Below, piece by piece: positions 7,975 through 15,003 of a DNA stretch of 64,000 nt (its first letter is position 1; each line of letters begins with the position of its first letter). This DNA comes from an uncultured Tenacibaculum sp. (GTDB lineage Bacteria; Bacteroidota; Bacteroidia; Flavobacteriales; Flavobacteriaceae). The notes under the pieces were generated by a model, which was not told the DNA's origin, made no database searches, and worked only from the letters and a program-made list of their open reading frames with translations. The translations under genes were made by a program, and so were the position numbers. The stretch lies in the NCBI RefSeq assembly GCF_947499065.1, contig NZ_CANMMT010000003.1, positions 186,001 through 250,000 on the forward strand, read 5' to 3'.

Positions 7975-8069
7975 TCATTGACGTAATAATGGAGGATGAT
8001 AATTAATATAGATTTTCCAATACCTTAAAGTAGAAAAGCTCTTTGATATTGTAGTAAATAGTATCTTTA
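7975..8069 (+). promoter_or_regulatory. Tandem promoter-like elements upstream of the 8087 gene
   Basis: Two elements. One at 7975-8016 copies the 6953-6990 sequence (TCATTGACGTAATAATGGAG to ATATAGATTTT). The other at 8042-8069 has TTTG, 16 bp, TATCTTTA, and aligns with the sequence before the 5809 gene. The second is better placed for the 8087 start. Confidence 0.4.
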
Positions 8070-8086
8070 TTTTTTAATTTTACAAA

Positions 8087-8446
8087 ATGAATAAAGATAA
8101 AATAGCAATGATTTTTGGAATCTTTGTTTTAGCCTTAGTTGTTTGGCGTGTAATAAGTAAAGAAAAAGAATTAGCGGAAAATAAAATGTACGGTGAAGCT
8201 AAAATTATTGATTATTATAACGTTGGGGGAAAGAAATATATTAAATATGTATTCTTTGTAAATAATAAAAAATATGTAGGAAAAAAAAATGTTTTTTCTT
8301 TTAAATGTGATAATGGAGTTGATGGGTGTGTTGGACAAAAATTTCAAGTTATTTATTCAAGTAAAGACCCTGATAATAATGAAATTCATCTAGGTAAATA
8401 TAATGGTTCAAGACCAAACAGAATTAGAGTTTATAGCCCGTATTGA
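8087..8446 (+). CDS. Membrane-anchored hypothetical protein
   Basis: 119 residues: one N-terminal membrane anchor (IAMIFGIFVLALVVWRVI), then a soluble, mostly beta domain (YGEAKIIDYYNVGGKKYIKY, VFFVNNKKYVGKKNVFSF) with two Cys in CDNGVDGC. The fold pattern recalls DUF3592-like domains, where short beta strands carry a covalent-looking Cys pair, but this is a weak comparison. ATG at 8087, terminator at 8536. Confidence 0.6.
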   Translation: MNKDKIAMIFGIFVLALVVWRVISKEKELAENKMYGEAKIIDYYNVGGKKYIKYVFFVNNKKYVGKKNVFSFKCDNGVDGCVGQKFQVIYSSKDPDNNEIHLGKYNGSRPNRIRVYSPY

Positions 8447-8535
8447 TAATAAATAACAGGACAAGGCCTTATAACTAACTCCAATTTAATTAAGAAAATT
8501 ATATAAGCACTAATAAAGCAATTTATTTAGAACAA

Positions 8536-8561
8536 AACGCCTTAAATAAGGTGTTTTTTTT
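8536..8561 (+). terminator. Rho-independent terminator
   Basis: Stem AACGCCTT / AAGGTGTT (one G-U pair), loop AAAT, long T run on the plus strand; ends the 8087 gene. Confidence 0.75.
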
Positions 8562-8593
8562 AGTCAAAAATTTAAAAAGAGATAAAAAGAAAA

Positions 8594-8611
8594 AGCGAAC
8601 CGAAGTTCGCT
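8594..8611 (-). terminator. Terminator of peptide gene 1, UUCG tetraloop
   Basis: Minus strand AGCGAAC-TTCG-GTTCGCT: a 7-bp stem closed by the very stable C(UUCG)G tetraloop, followed by TTTTTCTTTTT. It starts 9 bp after the peptide stop. Confidence 0.8.
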
Positions 8612-8620
8612 GATAAATTA

Positions 8621-8773
8621 TTATGAATTGGTTAATACGCATTGGCATAAACCAAAATCCCATTTTTCATCTAATTCGCAAGGATCGAATGGGAAACATG
8701 CTTTACCACCATTAATAGATTGTTGTTCATTTTTGTTCAAAGTTGAACCTAAGTTTGAAATGTTCTTTAACAT
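8621..8773 (-). CDS. Double-glycine-leader peptide 1 (bacteriocin/pheromone-like)
   Basis: 50 residues, below the usual ORF size cut-off. Leader: MLKNISNLGS...NKNEQQSINGG (residues 1-23), the Bacteroidota double-glycine leader of ComC/BlpC-type peptides, normally cut after GG by a C39-peptidase ABC transporter. The predicted mature part is 27 residues: KACFPFDPCELDEKWDFGLC followed by QCVLTNS, with four Cys. A close relative lies at 8939. Site C is at 8794-8858 and a strong terminator directly follows, so it is a single-gene unit. No C39 transporter is in the window. Function (bacteriocin, signal or RiPP precursor) is inferred from the leader only. Confidence 0.8.
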   Translation of the reverse strand: MLKNISNLGSTLNKNEQQSINGGKACFPFDPCELDEKWDFGLCQCVLTNS

Positions 8774-8793
8774 AAATTGAGTTTTTAATTTCT

Positions 8794-8858
8794 CAAATCT
8801 AAAAAGTAAAAATTAAGATTTGAGCAAAAAAAACGTAATAAAAGTAAGGTTTTACCTT
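8794..8858 (-). promoter_or_regulatory. Site C: direct-repeat operator and promoter of peptide 1
   Basis: Minus strand: AAGGT (8854-8858), 17 bp with central CCTTAC, ACGTT (8832-8836), 30 bp, TAGATTTG (8794-8801). Transcription would start about 15 nt before the ATG. Confidence 0.65.
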
Positions 8859-8914
8859 GTTTAACTAAAATTAACAGTTATAAAAAATAGAACAATAAGT
8901 ATAAGAAAAATAGA

Positions 8915-8932
8915 AGCGAACCGAAGTCCGCT
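8915..8932 (-). terminator. Terminator of peptide gene 2, UUCG tetraloop
   Basis: Minus strand AGCGGAC-TTCG-GTTCGCT, with one G-U pair; same hairpin as at 8594 except for one base, followed by TTCTATTTTT. The shared terminator indicates that the peptide genes arose by duplication of a whole unit. Confidence 0.75.
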
Positions 8933-8938
8933 ATTATT

Positions 8939-9103
8939 TTAAGGACAAGGTCCCATGTTAACTGGATCCCAGTGTGGCGGACAAAAAAATATGTATTGTC
9001 CTTGAGGATTACAATATTTAAAACATTGTGAGGCTCCTCCATTAATTGATTGCTGGTCTTGCTTATTAAGCAAGTTGCCAAGACTTGAGATGTTCTTTAT
9101 CAT
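8939..9103 (-). CDS. Double-glycine-leader peptide 2 (bacteriocin/pheromone-like)
   Basis: 54 residues. Leader MIKNISSLGN...NKQDQQSINGG (1-23) aligns position by position with peptide 1. The predicted mature part (31 residues) starts ASQCFKYCNPQGQYIFFC and ends in PCP; it has four Cys but no similarity in order to peptide 1. Conserved leader with variable core is the signature of a diversified exported-peptide family. Site D lies upstream and a UUCG terminator downstream. The start is fixed by the leader alignment (ATG at 9103). Confidence 0.8.
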   Translation of the reverse strand: MIKNISSLGNLLNKQDQQSINGGASQCFKYCNPQGQYIFFCPPHWDPVNMGPCP

Positions 9104-9123
9104 AATTTGAAGTTTAGATTTCT

Positions 9124-9188
9124 TAAATCTAAATATTTAAAAATCAAATGTATAATTGTAATCCGTAAAATAAGTAAGGGAAAACCTT
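9124..9188 (-). promoter_or_regulatory. Site D: direct-repeat operator and promoter of peptide 2
   Basis: Minus strand: AAGGT (9184-9188), 17 bp with central CCTTAC, ACGGA (9162-9166), 30 bp, TAGATTTA (9124-9131). The -7 element to ATG spacing is nearly the same as for peptide 1. The rest of the 9104-9461 gap holds no gene with an acceptable start codon; a long T-rich open frame on the minus strand (9195-9430) lacks one. Confidence 0.6.
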
Positions 9189-9461
9189 ACTTAGCTAGAG
9201 TTTACAAATGTTATAAATAGTATAGGTATAAAAATTATGATAAATAAATAACCAAAAGAATAGATAAGGAAAACCAATCAAGAAAATTAAAAAAGATGAT
9301 GAAAGTAATAGGAAGGATAAAAGGTGAAATTTTTTCTTATGACTATATAAAAGTCTAAATCTTTTATCAATATTTTTTGTTAAAAATATTGATATTGGCA
9401 GACTGAAAAGAAAAAAATTAAAGACATAAATTTAAAATAGAAACTTTAAAAACAGTATTTT

Positions 9462-9683
9462 CTAATATAAAATTAGTTCACATACATGAGTGTTAACTGG
9501 AAAATTGATATGTCTATATAAAAATGGCTCCCAACAAGTACAACTTATTAAATCAGGTATGATTTTGTATAAAGGATTTAAAATAAAAATCATAATTAGA
9601 ACATAAGAAACTAATTTAGTAAAGAGAGAAGCTTTTCTCGGTTCTATAAATTCAATATTAAGTTGTTCATAGCTATTTTTCAT
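9462..9683 (-). CDS. Small membrane protein, Cys-containing C-terminus (paralogue of 6144)
   Basis: 73 residues. The N-terminal half (MKNSYEQLNIEFIEPRKASL, FTKLVSYVLIMIFILNPLYK) is clearly homologous to the gene at 6144; the C-terminal tail (ISCTCWEPFLYRHINFPVNT and beyond) has three Cys and no resemblance to the other copy. Possibly co-transcribed with the genes at 9747 and 9969 (short gaps, same strand). Role unknown. Confidence 0.55.
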   Translation of the reverse strand: MKNSYEQLNIEFIEPRKASLFTKLVSYVLIMIFILNPLYKIIPDLISCTCWEPFLYRHINFPVNTHVCELILY

Positions 9684-9746
9684 AGTAGTAAAAATAGTAA
9701 AAACAAAATAAAGTCAAAGTGTAAGTATTATGAGAAGTTATTTGTC

Positions 9747-9923
9747 TTATTCTAAACTTAATTCTTGTAGGGTGCAAAAAAAATGTTCGTTAGGATCAAC
9801 TGAATCAATAGGAATAACAGCTATAGAGTCATCAGAATCTATTGCTATTATCATAATCTTTTGCTTATTGTTAGAAACAGGGTTTGTATATGTTGCTTCG
9901 GCTCCTTCTTTTATGGATTTCAT
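9747..9923 (-). CDS. Small acidic protein, hypothetical (58 residues)
   Basis: MKSIKEGAEATYTNPVSNNK ... KIMIIAIDSDDSIAVIPIDS ... CTLQELSLE. Balanced, soluble, acidic composition with alternating beta-like stretches reads far more like protein than the hydrophobic plus-strand frame over the same bases. ATG at 9923 follows a TATATTTG element (on the minus strand about 25 nt upstream). It lies between the 9969 and 9462 genes on the same strand. Not recognised. Confidence 0.5.
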   Translation of the reverse strand: MKSIKEGAEATYTNPVSNNKQKIMIIAIDSDDSIAVIPIDSVDPNEHFFCTLQELSLE

Positions 9924-9968
9924 ATTTTATCTAATATTTTCAAATATATAAAACAGTAGATATATAAG

Positions 9969-10301
9969 TTAGGTTAAAATAAATTTAGATAATTTTTTCC
10001 AAATGAAATGTGTAGATAGGGTACTTACAAGTCCAAATTTTAAAAAGACTATATGGTAATCAATACTACTTGGACCACAGTAAATAAATCCTGGTTTAGG
10101 CCTTGGAGGATAAAAAAAACGCGGTAAAATTAAATTATACACGAGCAAAATAATAATAAGAATGATCAAGTCATTTATGAAAAGACCATTCTTTTTTTTA
10201 AAAGAAATAAAATTAGAAGAGTTGTTGAAGAAATAAAAATAGAATTGGATTATAGATATTAAAATGCAAAATCCTAATGGAAAATTTAAACTAATATTCA
10301 T
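9969..10301 (-). CDS. Small membrane protein, hypothetical
   Basis: 110 residues with spans at about 6-26 (FPLGFCILISIIQFYFYFF), 42-61 (INDLIILIIILLVYNLILPR) and a weaker third at about 80-98; the loop RFFYPPRPKPGFIYCGPSSI is Pro-rich. ATG at 10301. Probably first of a three-gene unit with 9747 and 9462. The 10302-10617 gap downstream-right holds only an orphan hairpin copy. Unrecognised. Confidence 0.5.
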   Translation of the reverse strand: MNISLNFPLGFCILISIIQFYFYFFNNSSNFISFKKKNGLFINDLIILIIILLVYNLILPRFFYPPRPKPGFIYCGPSSIDYHIVFLKFGLVSTLSTHFIWKKLSKFILT

Positions 10302-10432
10302 AGTGTTTTTTCAACTAAAATAATAAATTAAAACTTCGGTATTTATTAGGGTAAATATAAACTTGGTTGTTTTATACAATGAAATTAATAATTACAACAA
10401 ATTACTTTATCAAGAATTAAATGTTGTCATAG

Positions 10433-10464
10433 AAAAGAGGTGTCTGGAGGTGATAACCTCTTTT
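10433..10464. repeat. Orphan copy of the rdrB terminator hairpin
   Basis: AAAAGAGGTGTCTGGAGGTG followed by ATAACCTCTTTT is identical to 14971-15002, which directly follows rdrB. About 40 bp to the left both copies also share the 21-bp run TATACAATGAAATTAATAAT(T). No gene ends here now, so the hairpin is probably a leftover of an earlier rearrangement. No gene is seen elsewhere in 10302-10617. Confidence 0.6.
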
Positions 10465-10617
10465 CTTATTTAAGAGTCCAGCTATAAAATCTAGTCTCTT
10501 TTTAAAATTATTGATTAAAAGAACAAGTTCCCTTAGTATAAGGAAATCATTCTTTGTTAATACATAAAGTGCTATTTATTAAAAGAGAATTGTTAGTATA
10601 TAGAAACTTCCGTTTTA

Positions 10618-10857
10618 TTATTTCCAGTAGATATTTCCTTTTAAAAAACTTCCATCATTCCATTTCAAGTTCATTCGATCGCCAATGCTAAAATCTCTAT
10701 AAACTTTTTGAGAATTTTCATTTCCCCATTTCCCTATGATGTTTTTACCATTTCTTGGTAACTCAAATAACAAAGTGGCCAAAATATCTTGCTCTTTTAA
10801 TGTTTTTAGTTTCTTTTTATAATCAGCTCCAAGAAAATCATTATAAATTTCTAAATT
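10618..10857 (-). pseudogene. Duplicated 3' fragment of the 14162-14816 gene
   Basis: About 79 codons, from EIYNDFLGADYKKKLKTLKE to the terminal GSFLKGNIYWK, match 14162-14397 with about eight base differences over 240 bp. Homology stops abruptly at AGAAATTTATAATG on one side and at the stop codon on the other. Here the fragment is joined out of frame to a SnoaL-like gene remnant. It has no start of its own. Confidence 0.75.
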
Positions 10858-11008
10858 CATTTTGTCCAACACAAAGTTCGTCCGCTCCTGTTCCAATAAC
10901 AGAAATATTATCAGAATCGTTAAAGACACTCATCATAGATTCAATATCTTTTGAATAATATGCTTCTGCATAATTTTTAAGAGTCGATTTAATCGCGTTT
11001 ATTTCCAT
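10841..11008 (-). pseudogene. Truncated SnoaL/NTF2-like domain gene
   Basis: ATG at 11008: MEINAIKSTLKNYAEAYYSK, then MMSVFNDSDNISVIGTGADE and LCVGQNEF. This is the N-terminal 50 or so residues of a nuclear-transport-factor-2-like (SnoaL/DUF4440) domain, usually 120-150 residues. It is cut at about 10856 by the duplicated fragment and ends in an unrelated RNL-stop. Clear gene remnant. Confidence 0.65.
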
Positions 11009-11019
11009 TGTTAATTGAA

Positions 11020-11210
11020 TTTGGCTACAGTTAAACACAACGTGTTTGTATAAGATTAGTTGTGGTTTTGTGTGCGAGGATTTTCCGAAGGAAAATCAGA
11101 CGTAATAAAATTACAACGACCTTTGGTTAAGCCTAATGGTTCGACTATGAAGCGTTGGCTTGTGTTGCGCCTGCGGCAAGCCTATGCTTTATGAGCTATT
11201 GTTATGCAAT
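11020..11210 (-). repeat. Cassette-boundary inverted repeat (attC-like), copy 1
   Basis: A GC-richer spacer than its surroundings. On the minus strand it begins with TTGCATAACAATAGCTCATA just after the 11212 gene and ends with TACAAACACGTTGTGTTTAA before the SnoaL remnant; inner parts include TTGCCGCAGGCGCAA and GATTTTCCTTCGGAAAATC palindromes. The AAC...GTT ends and imperfect internal pairing resemble integron attC sites, but the core sites do not fit the strict consensus. Confidence 0.4.
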
Positions 11211-11211
11211 T

Positions 11212-12237
11212 TTATTTCTTAATTTTTAATTCCTTTTCTAATTGTGTTATAAAATCTCCCCACATTCCACTTCCTGTTTTTTCAATTATTCGATTTTCAG
11301 CTTTAACCAATAAATCATATGCTTTAGAAACATCTTTTTCTACACCCTTACCTTTATAGTAATAAAATGCCAAATCAGAAATTGCATTGTAATTATTTGA
11401 ATCTGCACAAATTTTAACATACTCAATCCCTTTTTCATAGTTCAATTTATCACCTGTACCTCTCATATAAATTCTTGAAAGTTTTAATATCGCTCTTTCC
11501 TTATACCATTGTTCCTTAAACAAACTTTCGAGTAACAAAATGGCTCTATCTATATCTTCAACTTTTTCATCAATTATAAAATCAGCTAATTCGTATATGT
11601 CCTCTTTATTACCAAATTCAATTGCCTTTTCTCTCCATTCAATGACTTTGTCTATATCAACTTTATCTTGATAATAATAGTAATCAGCAATTTCTTTTGC
11701 TGCTTCAGGATGCCCTCTCTCCGCTGTTGTAAAAAACAATTCAAGTGCTTTCTTATTCCGCTTTTTAGAGAAATTGTCATCATACTCAGAAGTGTTAAGT
11801 TCAAAAGCATAGTTAAATAAGCTACCTGTGCAATTTATAATTCCTGCCAAGTCTTGATTTTGAAATCCAACAGTTTCAATTTCTTCAATCAAGCGTTGTG
11901 TTTTTTCGAAATTTTGAAATTCAGTTAATGAATAAGCGTAGAATATTATATCATTTTCTTCATCCAAGTGTGAAATCTTTGTGCTTGATTTTTTTGACTT
12001 CTGATATAATAAAACTTGATCCTCTTCATTAATAGCAAAAGCAAAATCTTTATCTGTAATTACTCCTTTATTTCTTAAGCTTATAGTCTTATCAACAGTT
12101 GTCATTATATCCCAAAATAACCAATCATCAATTTTAAAGTTGACATTTTTTTCTTTACCTAAATCAGTCCCACGATATTCTTTATAATCGTTCGGAATCT
12201 CAATTCCCAATTTATTTTCTATTGTATCTAAATTCAT
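11212..12237 (-). CDS. SMI1/KNR4-like and Sel1-repeat protein
   Basis: About 341 residues. The N-terminal 110 residues (NKLGIEIPNDYKEYRGTDLG, later DDWLFWDIMTTVDKTI) are a SMI1/KNR4 (SUKH-type) domain, common in immunity proteins against toxins. Residues about 150-340 are Sel1/TPR-like repeats (LSRIYMRGTGDKLNYEKGIE, LAFYYYKGKGVEKDVSKAYD). ATG 12237 preferred over TTG 12249. It stands alone, flanked by attC-like spacers, as a cassette would. Likely role: protein-binding or immunity function; the partner toxin is not seen. Confidence 0.7.
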   Translation of the reverse strand: MNLDTIENKLGIEIPNDYKEYRGTDLGKEKNVNFKIDDWLFWDIMTTVDKTISLRNKGVITDKDFAFAINEEDQVLLYQKSKKSSTKISHLDEENDIIFYAYSLTEFQNFEKTQRLIEEIETVGFQNQDLAGIINCTGSLFNYAFELNTSEYDDNFSKKRNKKALELFFTTAERGHPEAAKEIADYYYYQDKVDIDKVIEWREKAIEFGNKEDIYELADFIIDEKVEDIDRAILLLESLFKEQWYKERAILKLSRIYMRGTGDKLNYEKGIEYVKICADSNNYNAISDLAFYYYKGKGVEKDVSKAYDLLVKAENRIIEKTGSGMWGDFITQLEKELKIKK

Positions 12238-12319
12238 TAATTTGTCCAAAAATATTGCTTGTTTGAAAAAGGATAATGAGGAAAATAAAATTCAGCTTCA
12301 TTACTTATAGTTTCCTTTT

Positions 12320-12462
12320 TTTAATATTGTAAAACGTATTTGTGTATGATTTCGTTGTGTATTTAAGCATTAAAGTTAGCAAATCAATCACAGATAGAAA
12401 GTCCGAGAGGACTTTCGTAGTAGGCCATAACTAGCGATGAATTATACACGGTGTTAGCAGTA
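12320..12462 (-). repeat. Cassette-boundary inverted repeat (attC-like), copy 2
   Basis: Minus strand: CTGCTAACACCGTGTATAAT near the stop of the upstream gene, an internal AGTCCTCTCGGACT palindrome, and TCATACACAAATACGTT at the far end. Outer parts GTGTAT / ATACAC pair. Same position between genes as copies 1 and 3. Confidence 0.4.
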
Positions 12463-12466
12463 GTTT

Positions 12467-13258
12467 TTATTCGTAATATTCGTATTCATAATTATCTTCG
12501 TGCCTTAAAATTCCGTTTTTGTCTTTGGAAATGACTTTCATTAATAATCCATTTAAATATTCATAAACAGTAGTAAATATTAAATTGCCATTATTATCAG
12601 TTTTCGTAGTTTTTATAATTTGGCCAATTTTATTTCTGTCATATTTAAATATAATTGAATCCATATTTTGATAGATAAATTCTCCGTTTTTATATTTGTA
12701 TTTCAATTTTTTATGTGCTGTGTACCCAAATACAAAATCTCCTTTTTTCTCGAAGTACTTTTTAAGTTCATTTTCGGCTGTTTTGACCTGAAATATTTGG
12801 TTTTTGCGGTAAACATAAATGAGACACTCTTCAAGTAGAAATTCAGTTGCATTTGTACTTTTGTAATAATCACAACTTTTGATTAGTTTGTTGTCCGAAT
12901 CGTATTCATATTCGGTCAAATCTTGGTCTTTATCATTTAACCAGGTTCATTCTGTTCTTACGATTTGATGATTATCATTATACTTGTATTTCACGTCCCA
13001 ACCATCAGTAGAATCTGAATCATAAAACTCACGTTCTCTTATAATATCTCCGTTTTTGGCAAATTCTTGGATTAACTCAATATATTCCTCTTTTAATTTT
13101 CCATTATCAAATTCTTTCGTTGACACTTTCAAAGATTTTACTTTTTGACCACTATATATTCCGTGATACGAATTGTCCAAATCATAAAAATCCTTCTCTT
13201 GTCCAAATGAAAAAAGTGGAATTAAAATCAATAATATAAATTTAAGCGATAGGTTCAT
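12467..13258 (-). pseudogene. Secreted YD/RHS-like protein gene with in-frame TGA
   Basis: ATG at 13258 gives a signal peptide (MNLSLKFILLILIPLFSFGQ) and a frame that stops at TGA 12947-12949. The identical frame then stays open to 12467. Joined, this is a 263-residue-scale secreted protein with repeated Y-x-Y/D motifs (WDVKYKYNDNHQIV, EYEYDSDNKLIKS, FKYDRNKIGQIIKTTKTDNN), typical of toxin-immunity or RHS-associated lipoprotein-like families. A single C-to-T change in CGA would explain the TGA. A sequencing error is possible. Confidence 0.65.
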
Positions 13259-13267
13259 TTAAATTGT

Positions 13268-13395
13268 TGCTAACGGTGAGTATAACCGTCAGTTACGGGT
13301 TAATATGCCTGAGTTTTCGGTTTGACACTGACTTTAGCAATTCCGATTGGATTCGGACGTAGTCGAATCCGCCGTAATTGCGGTTATACATTGTT
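13268..13395 (-). repeat. Cassette-boundary inverted repeat (attC-like), copy 3
   Basis: Best preserved copy. On the minus strand GTATAACCGCAATTACGG (start) pairs with CCGTAACTGACGGTTATAC (end), leaving one extra base; outer parts are TACAAC and GTTAGCA. An unpaired extra base inside paired arms is typical of folded attC sites. The middle holds GGATTCGACTACGTCCGAATCC, a further hairpin given here by its two GGATTCG/CGAATCC arms. Confidence 0.45.
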
Positions 13396-13405
13396 GTACA
13401 TAGTC

Positions 13406-13909
13406 TTAAATCAGATTTATTTCACAACCTGATAATTCAGATTTAATTTTTTCACTTTTGAAGAACCATATTGAATGTTTAAGACTTTTTATTCCGTAAA
13501 CGTTCCCCATATTCCTTTTTTTAGCATTAGTTTTAATACTCTTTAATTCATTAAAATTAGTGAATTCAGTAACATTTGAATTATAAATGATTAATTCTCC
13601 TTTAAACAGTTTTTTAGGAGAGAAATCGAATGATTCTTTTTTAAAATTGATTGTGATATTATTGATTTTATAAGTTTTAGGGTTTACATAAACCATAAAA
13701 CCTAGCTTATCATAAGTCCATATTGTGTTATGTTTTAAAGTTATTCTGTCAGGTTTTCCTAACACTTTTTTTAATTCATCTGGGGTTAAATCCAAAGTCA
13801 CTTTTTTCCCATTATAGGTTAGAATGTTTGTAGAATCAACTTCTATTTTTTGAGCGTTAGAAAAACTTATAACTAATAATAAAGTCAGGGTCAATAATGT
13901 TCTTTTCAT
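13406..13909 (-). CDS. Secreted hypothetical protein
   Basis: 167 residues with a signal peptide (MKRTLLTLTLLLVISFSNAQ). The middle (LTPDELKKVLGKPDRITLKH, then WTYDKLGFMVYVNPKTYKIN) has the pattern of small beta-rich domains that compare a G-x-P turn and a predicted WTY strand, somewhat like DUF7738/SmpA-type folds; this is a weak assignment. Single gene between an attC-like spacer and a recombinase remnant. Intact. Confidence 0.6.
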   Translation of the reverse strand: MKRTLLTLTLLLVISFSNAQKIEVDSTNILTYNGKKVTLDLTPDELKKVLGKPDRITLKHNTIWTYDKLGFMVYVNPKTYKINNITINFKKESFDFSPKKLFKGELIIYNSNVTEFTNFNELKSIKTNAKKRNMGNVYGIKSLKHSIWFFKSEKIKSELSGCEINLI

Positions 13910-14035
13910 TCGTTTTTTTGATTATGTACAACTTGTTTATATACAGAGTTTTTGTTGTTTTATCGTTCTGTTTGGGTAGGATATACAGATGTTTAATGTC
14001 TTTATATTTCTATAGGATTTTATAAAAATAAAGGA

Positions 14036-14158
14036 TTAAAATAGATCGTCAAACGGATTTTTAATTTTTTTAAAACTAGTTTATGTAGCATGAGTATAAA
14101 TCATAGTTGTTTTAGGGCTACTGTGTCCTAAAAGTTCTTGAATATATCTAATATCAGT
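14036..14158 (-). pseudogene. C-terminal fragment of a tyrosine recombinase
   Basis: The minus strand reads TDIRYIQELLGHSSPKTTMI, then YTHAT, TAA, then TSFKKIKNPFDDLF and a stop in the same frame. LGHSSPKTTMIYTHA contains the conserved catalytic H (LGH) and the nucleophilic Tyr context of XerD/IntI-type recombinases; the rest of the catalytic domain is missing. The fragment begins exactly where the 14162 gene starts to match its 10618 copy, so it marks a recombination junction. An extra in-frame TAA sits in its tail. Confidence 0.75.
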
Positions 14159-14161
14159 TTA

Positions 14162-14816
14162 TTATTTCCAATAGATATTTCCTTTTAAAAAACTTCCATC
14201 ATTCCATTTCAAGTTCATTCGATTACCAATACTAAAATCTCTATAAACTTTTTGAGAATCTTCATTTCCCCATTTCCCTATAATGTTTTTACCATTTCTT
14301 GGTAACTCAAATAACAGAGTTGCCAAAATATCTTGCTCTTTTAATGTTTTTAGTTTCTTTTTATAATCAGCTCCAAGAAAATCATTATAAATTTCTGGGA
14401 TTATAGATTTCCAAGTAATGGGATTGAATTTTATACCATCATATTCATAAAAATCAAATTGTTCTATATAGCAAACGGGTCCACAGCCTTCAATATATTG
14501 CAATTAATTTGTTGCCATTTTTTAAATTCCAATAACACATTTGAACCTGCCCTTCAAATGCACCAATCATTCTGAGGTATCCATTTTTTTTATCAAAAAT
14601 ATCAAAAGCGTAGAGGTTTTTACTATCTCTCAAATCCTTATAAGCGTCTTCTTTTGTTAAGTTATCAGATGAATATCTCAAAATTTGTTTTCTTTTTTCT
14701 TTTGATAAATTCATCATGGAACTATCTGGTACCATTATAAAAAAATCAGCTATTGTTTGTGAAAAACTAGGAAGATTACTTAGAACAATTATTAGGATAA
14801 TTAATTTACGTTTCAT
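14162..14816 (-). pseudogene. Secreted hypothetical protein gene, frameshifted
   Basis: ATG at 14816 gives a signal peptide (MKRKLIILIIVLSNLPSFSQ) and about 108 residues ending NGNKLIAIY-stop at 14490. A second frame, shifted by one, continues YIEGCGPVCYIEQFDFYEYD through to the C-terminus at 14162. Together they make a plausible secreted protein of about 215 residues, so a one-base indel near 14495 is likely. Its last 79 codons are duplicated at 10618. Function unknown; the CGPVC motif may hold a disulfide. Confidence 0.65.
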
Positions 14817-14970
14817 TTCTCCAATCTTTTCATAGCAAATATAATGCCTTGAGGTTATCTTTTGAGTTTTCTAGATAGATTAAAAATACTATAGTTTTTA
14901 ATAAGGATTAATAGGGGAGAACTGAATGTATTAATTATACAATGAAATTAATAATTTAAAGTAGTTGTAA

Positions 14971-15002
14971 AAAAGAGGTGTCTGGAGGTGATAACCTCTT
15001 TT
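14971..15002 (-). terminator. Terminator of the RADAR operon
   Basis: One base after the rdrB stop. Nine-bp stem AAAAGAGGT / ACCTCTTTT, followed by TT-rich sequence on the minus strand. The inner sequence allows an alternative stem (GAGGT-TATC-ACCTC). An identical copy is at 10433. Confidence 0.65.
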
Positions 15003-15003
15003 C

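Noticed and set aside
8878..9081. A 67-residue minus-strand open frame over peptide 2
   Set aside because: It is shifted by one base from the double-glycine peptide and starts at TTG; the leader alignment and terminator placement favour 8939-9103.
9195..9430. Minus-strand T-rich open frame of about 75 codons, hydrophobic
   Set aside because: No ATG, GTG or TTG start after the preceding stop at a suitable place, and T-rich DNA readily gives hydrophobic frames.
9730..9951. A 73-residue plus-strand open frame
   Set aside because: Opposite the 58-residue acidic ORF, which has a better start, promoter element and composition.
14036..14158. Complete integrase gene
   Set aside because: Only the last 40 or so codons remain, with an internal stop and an abrupt junction to the duplicated fragment.
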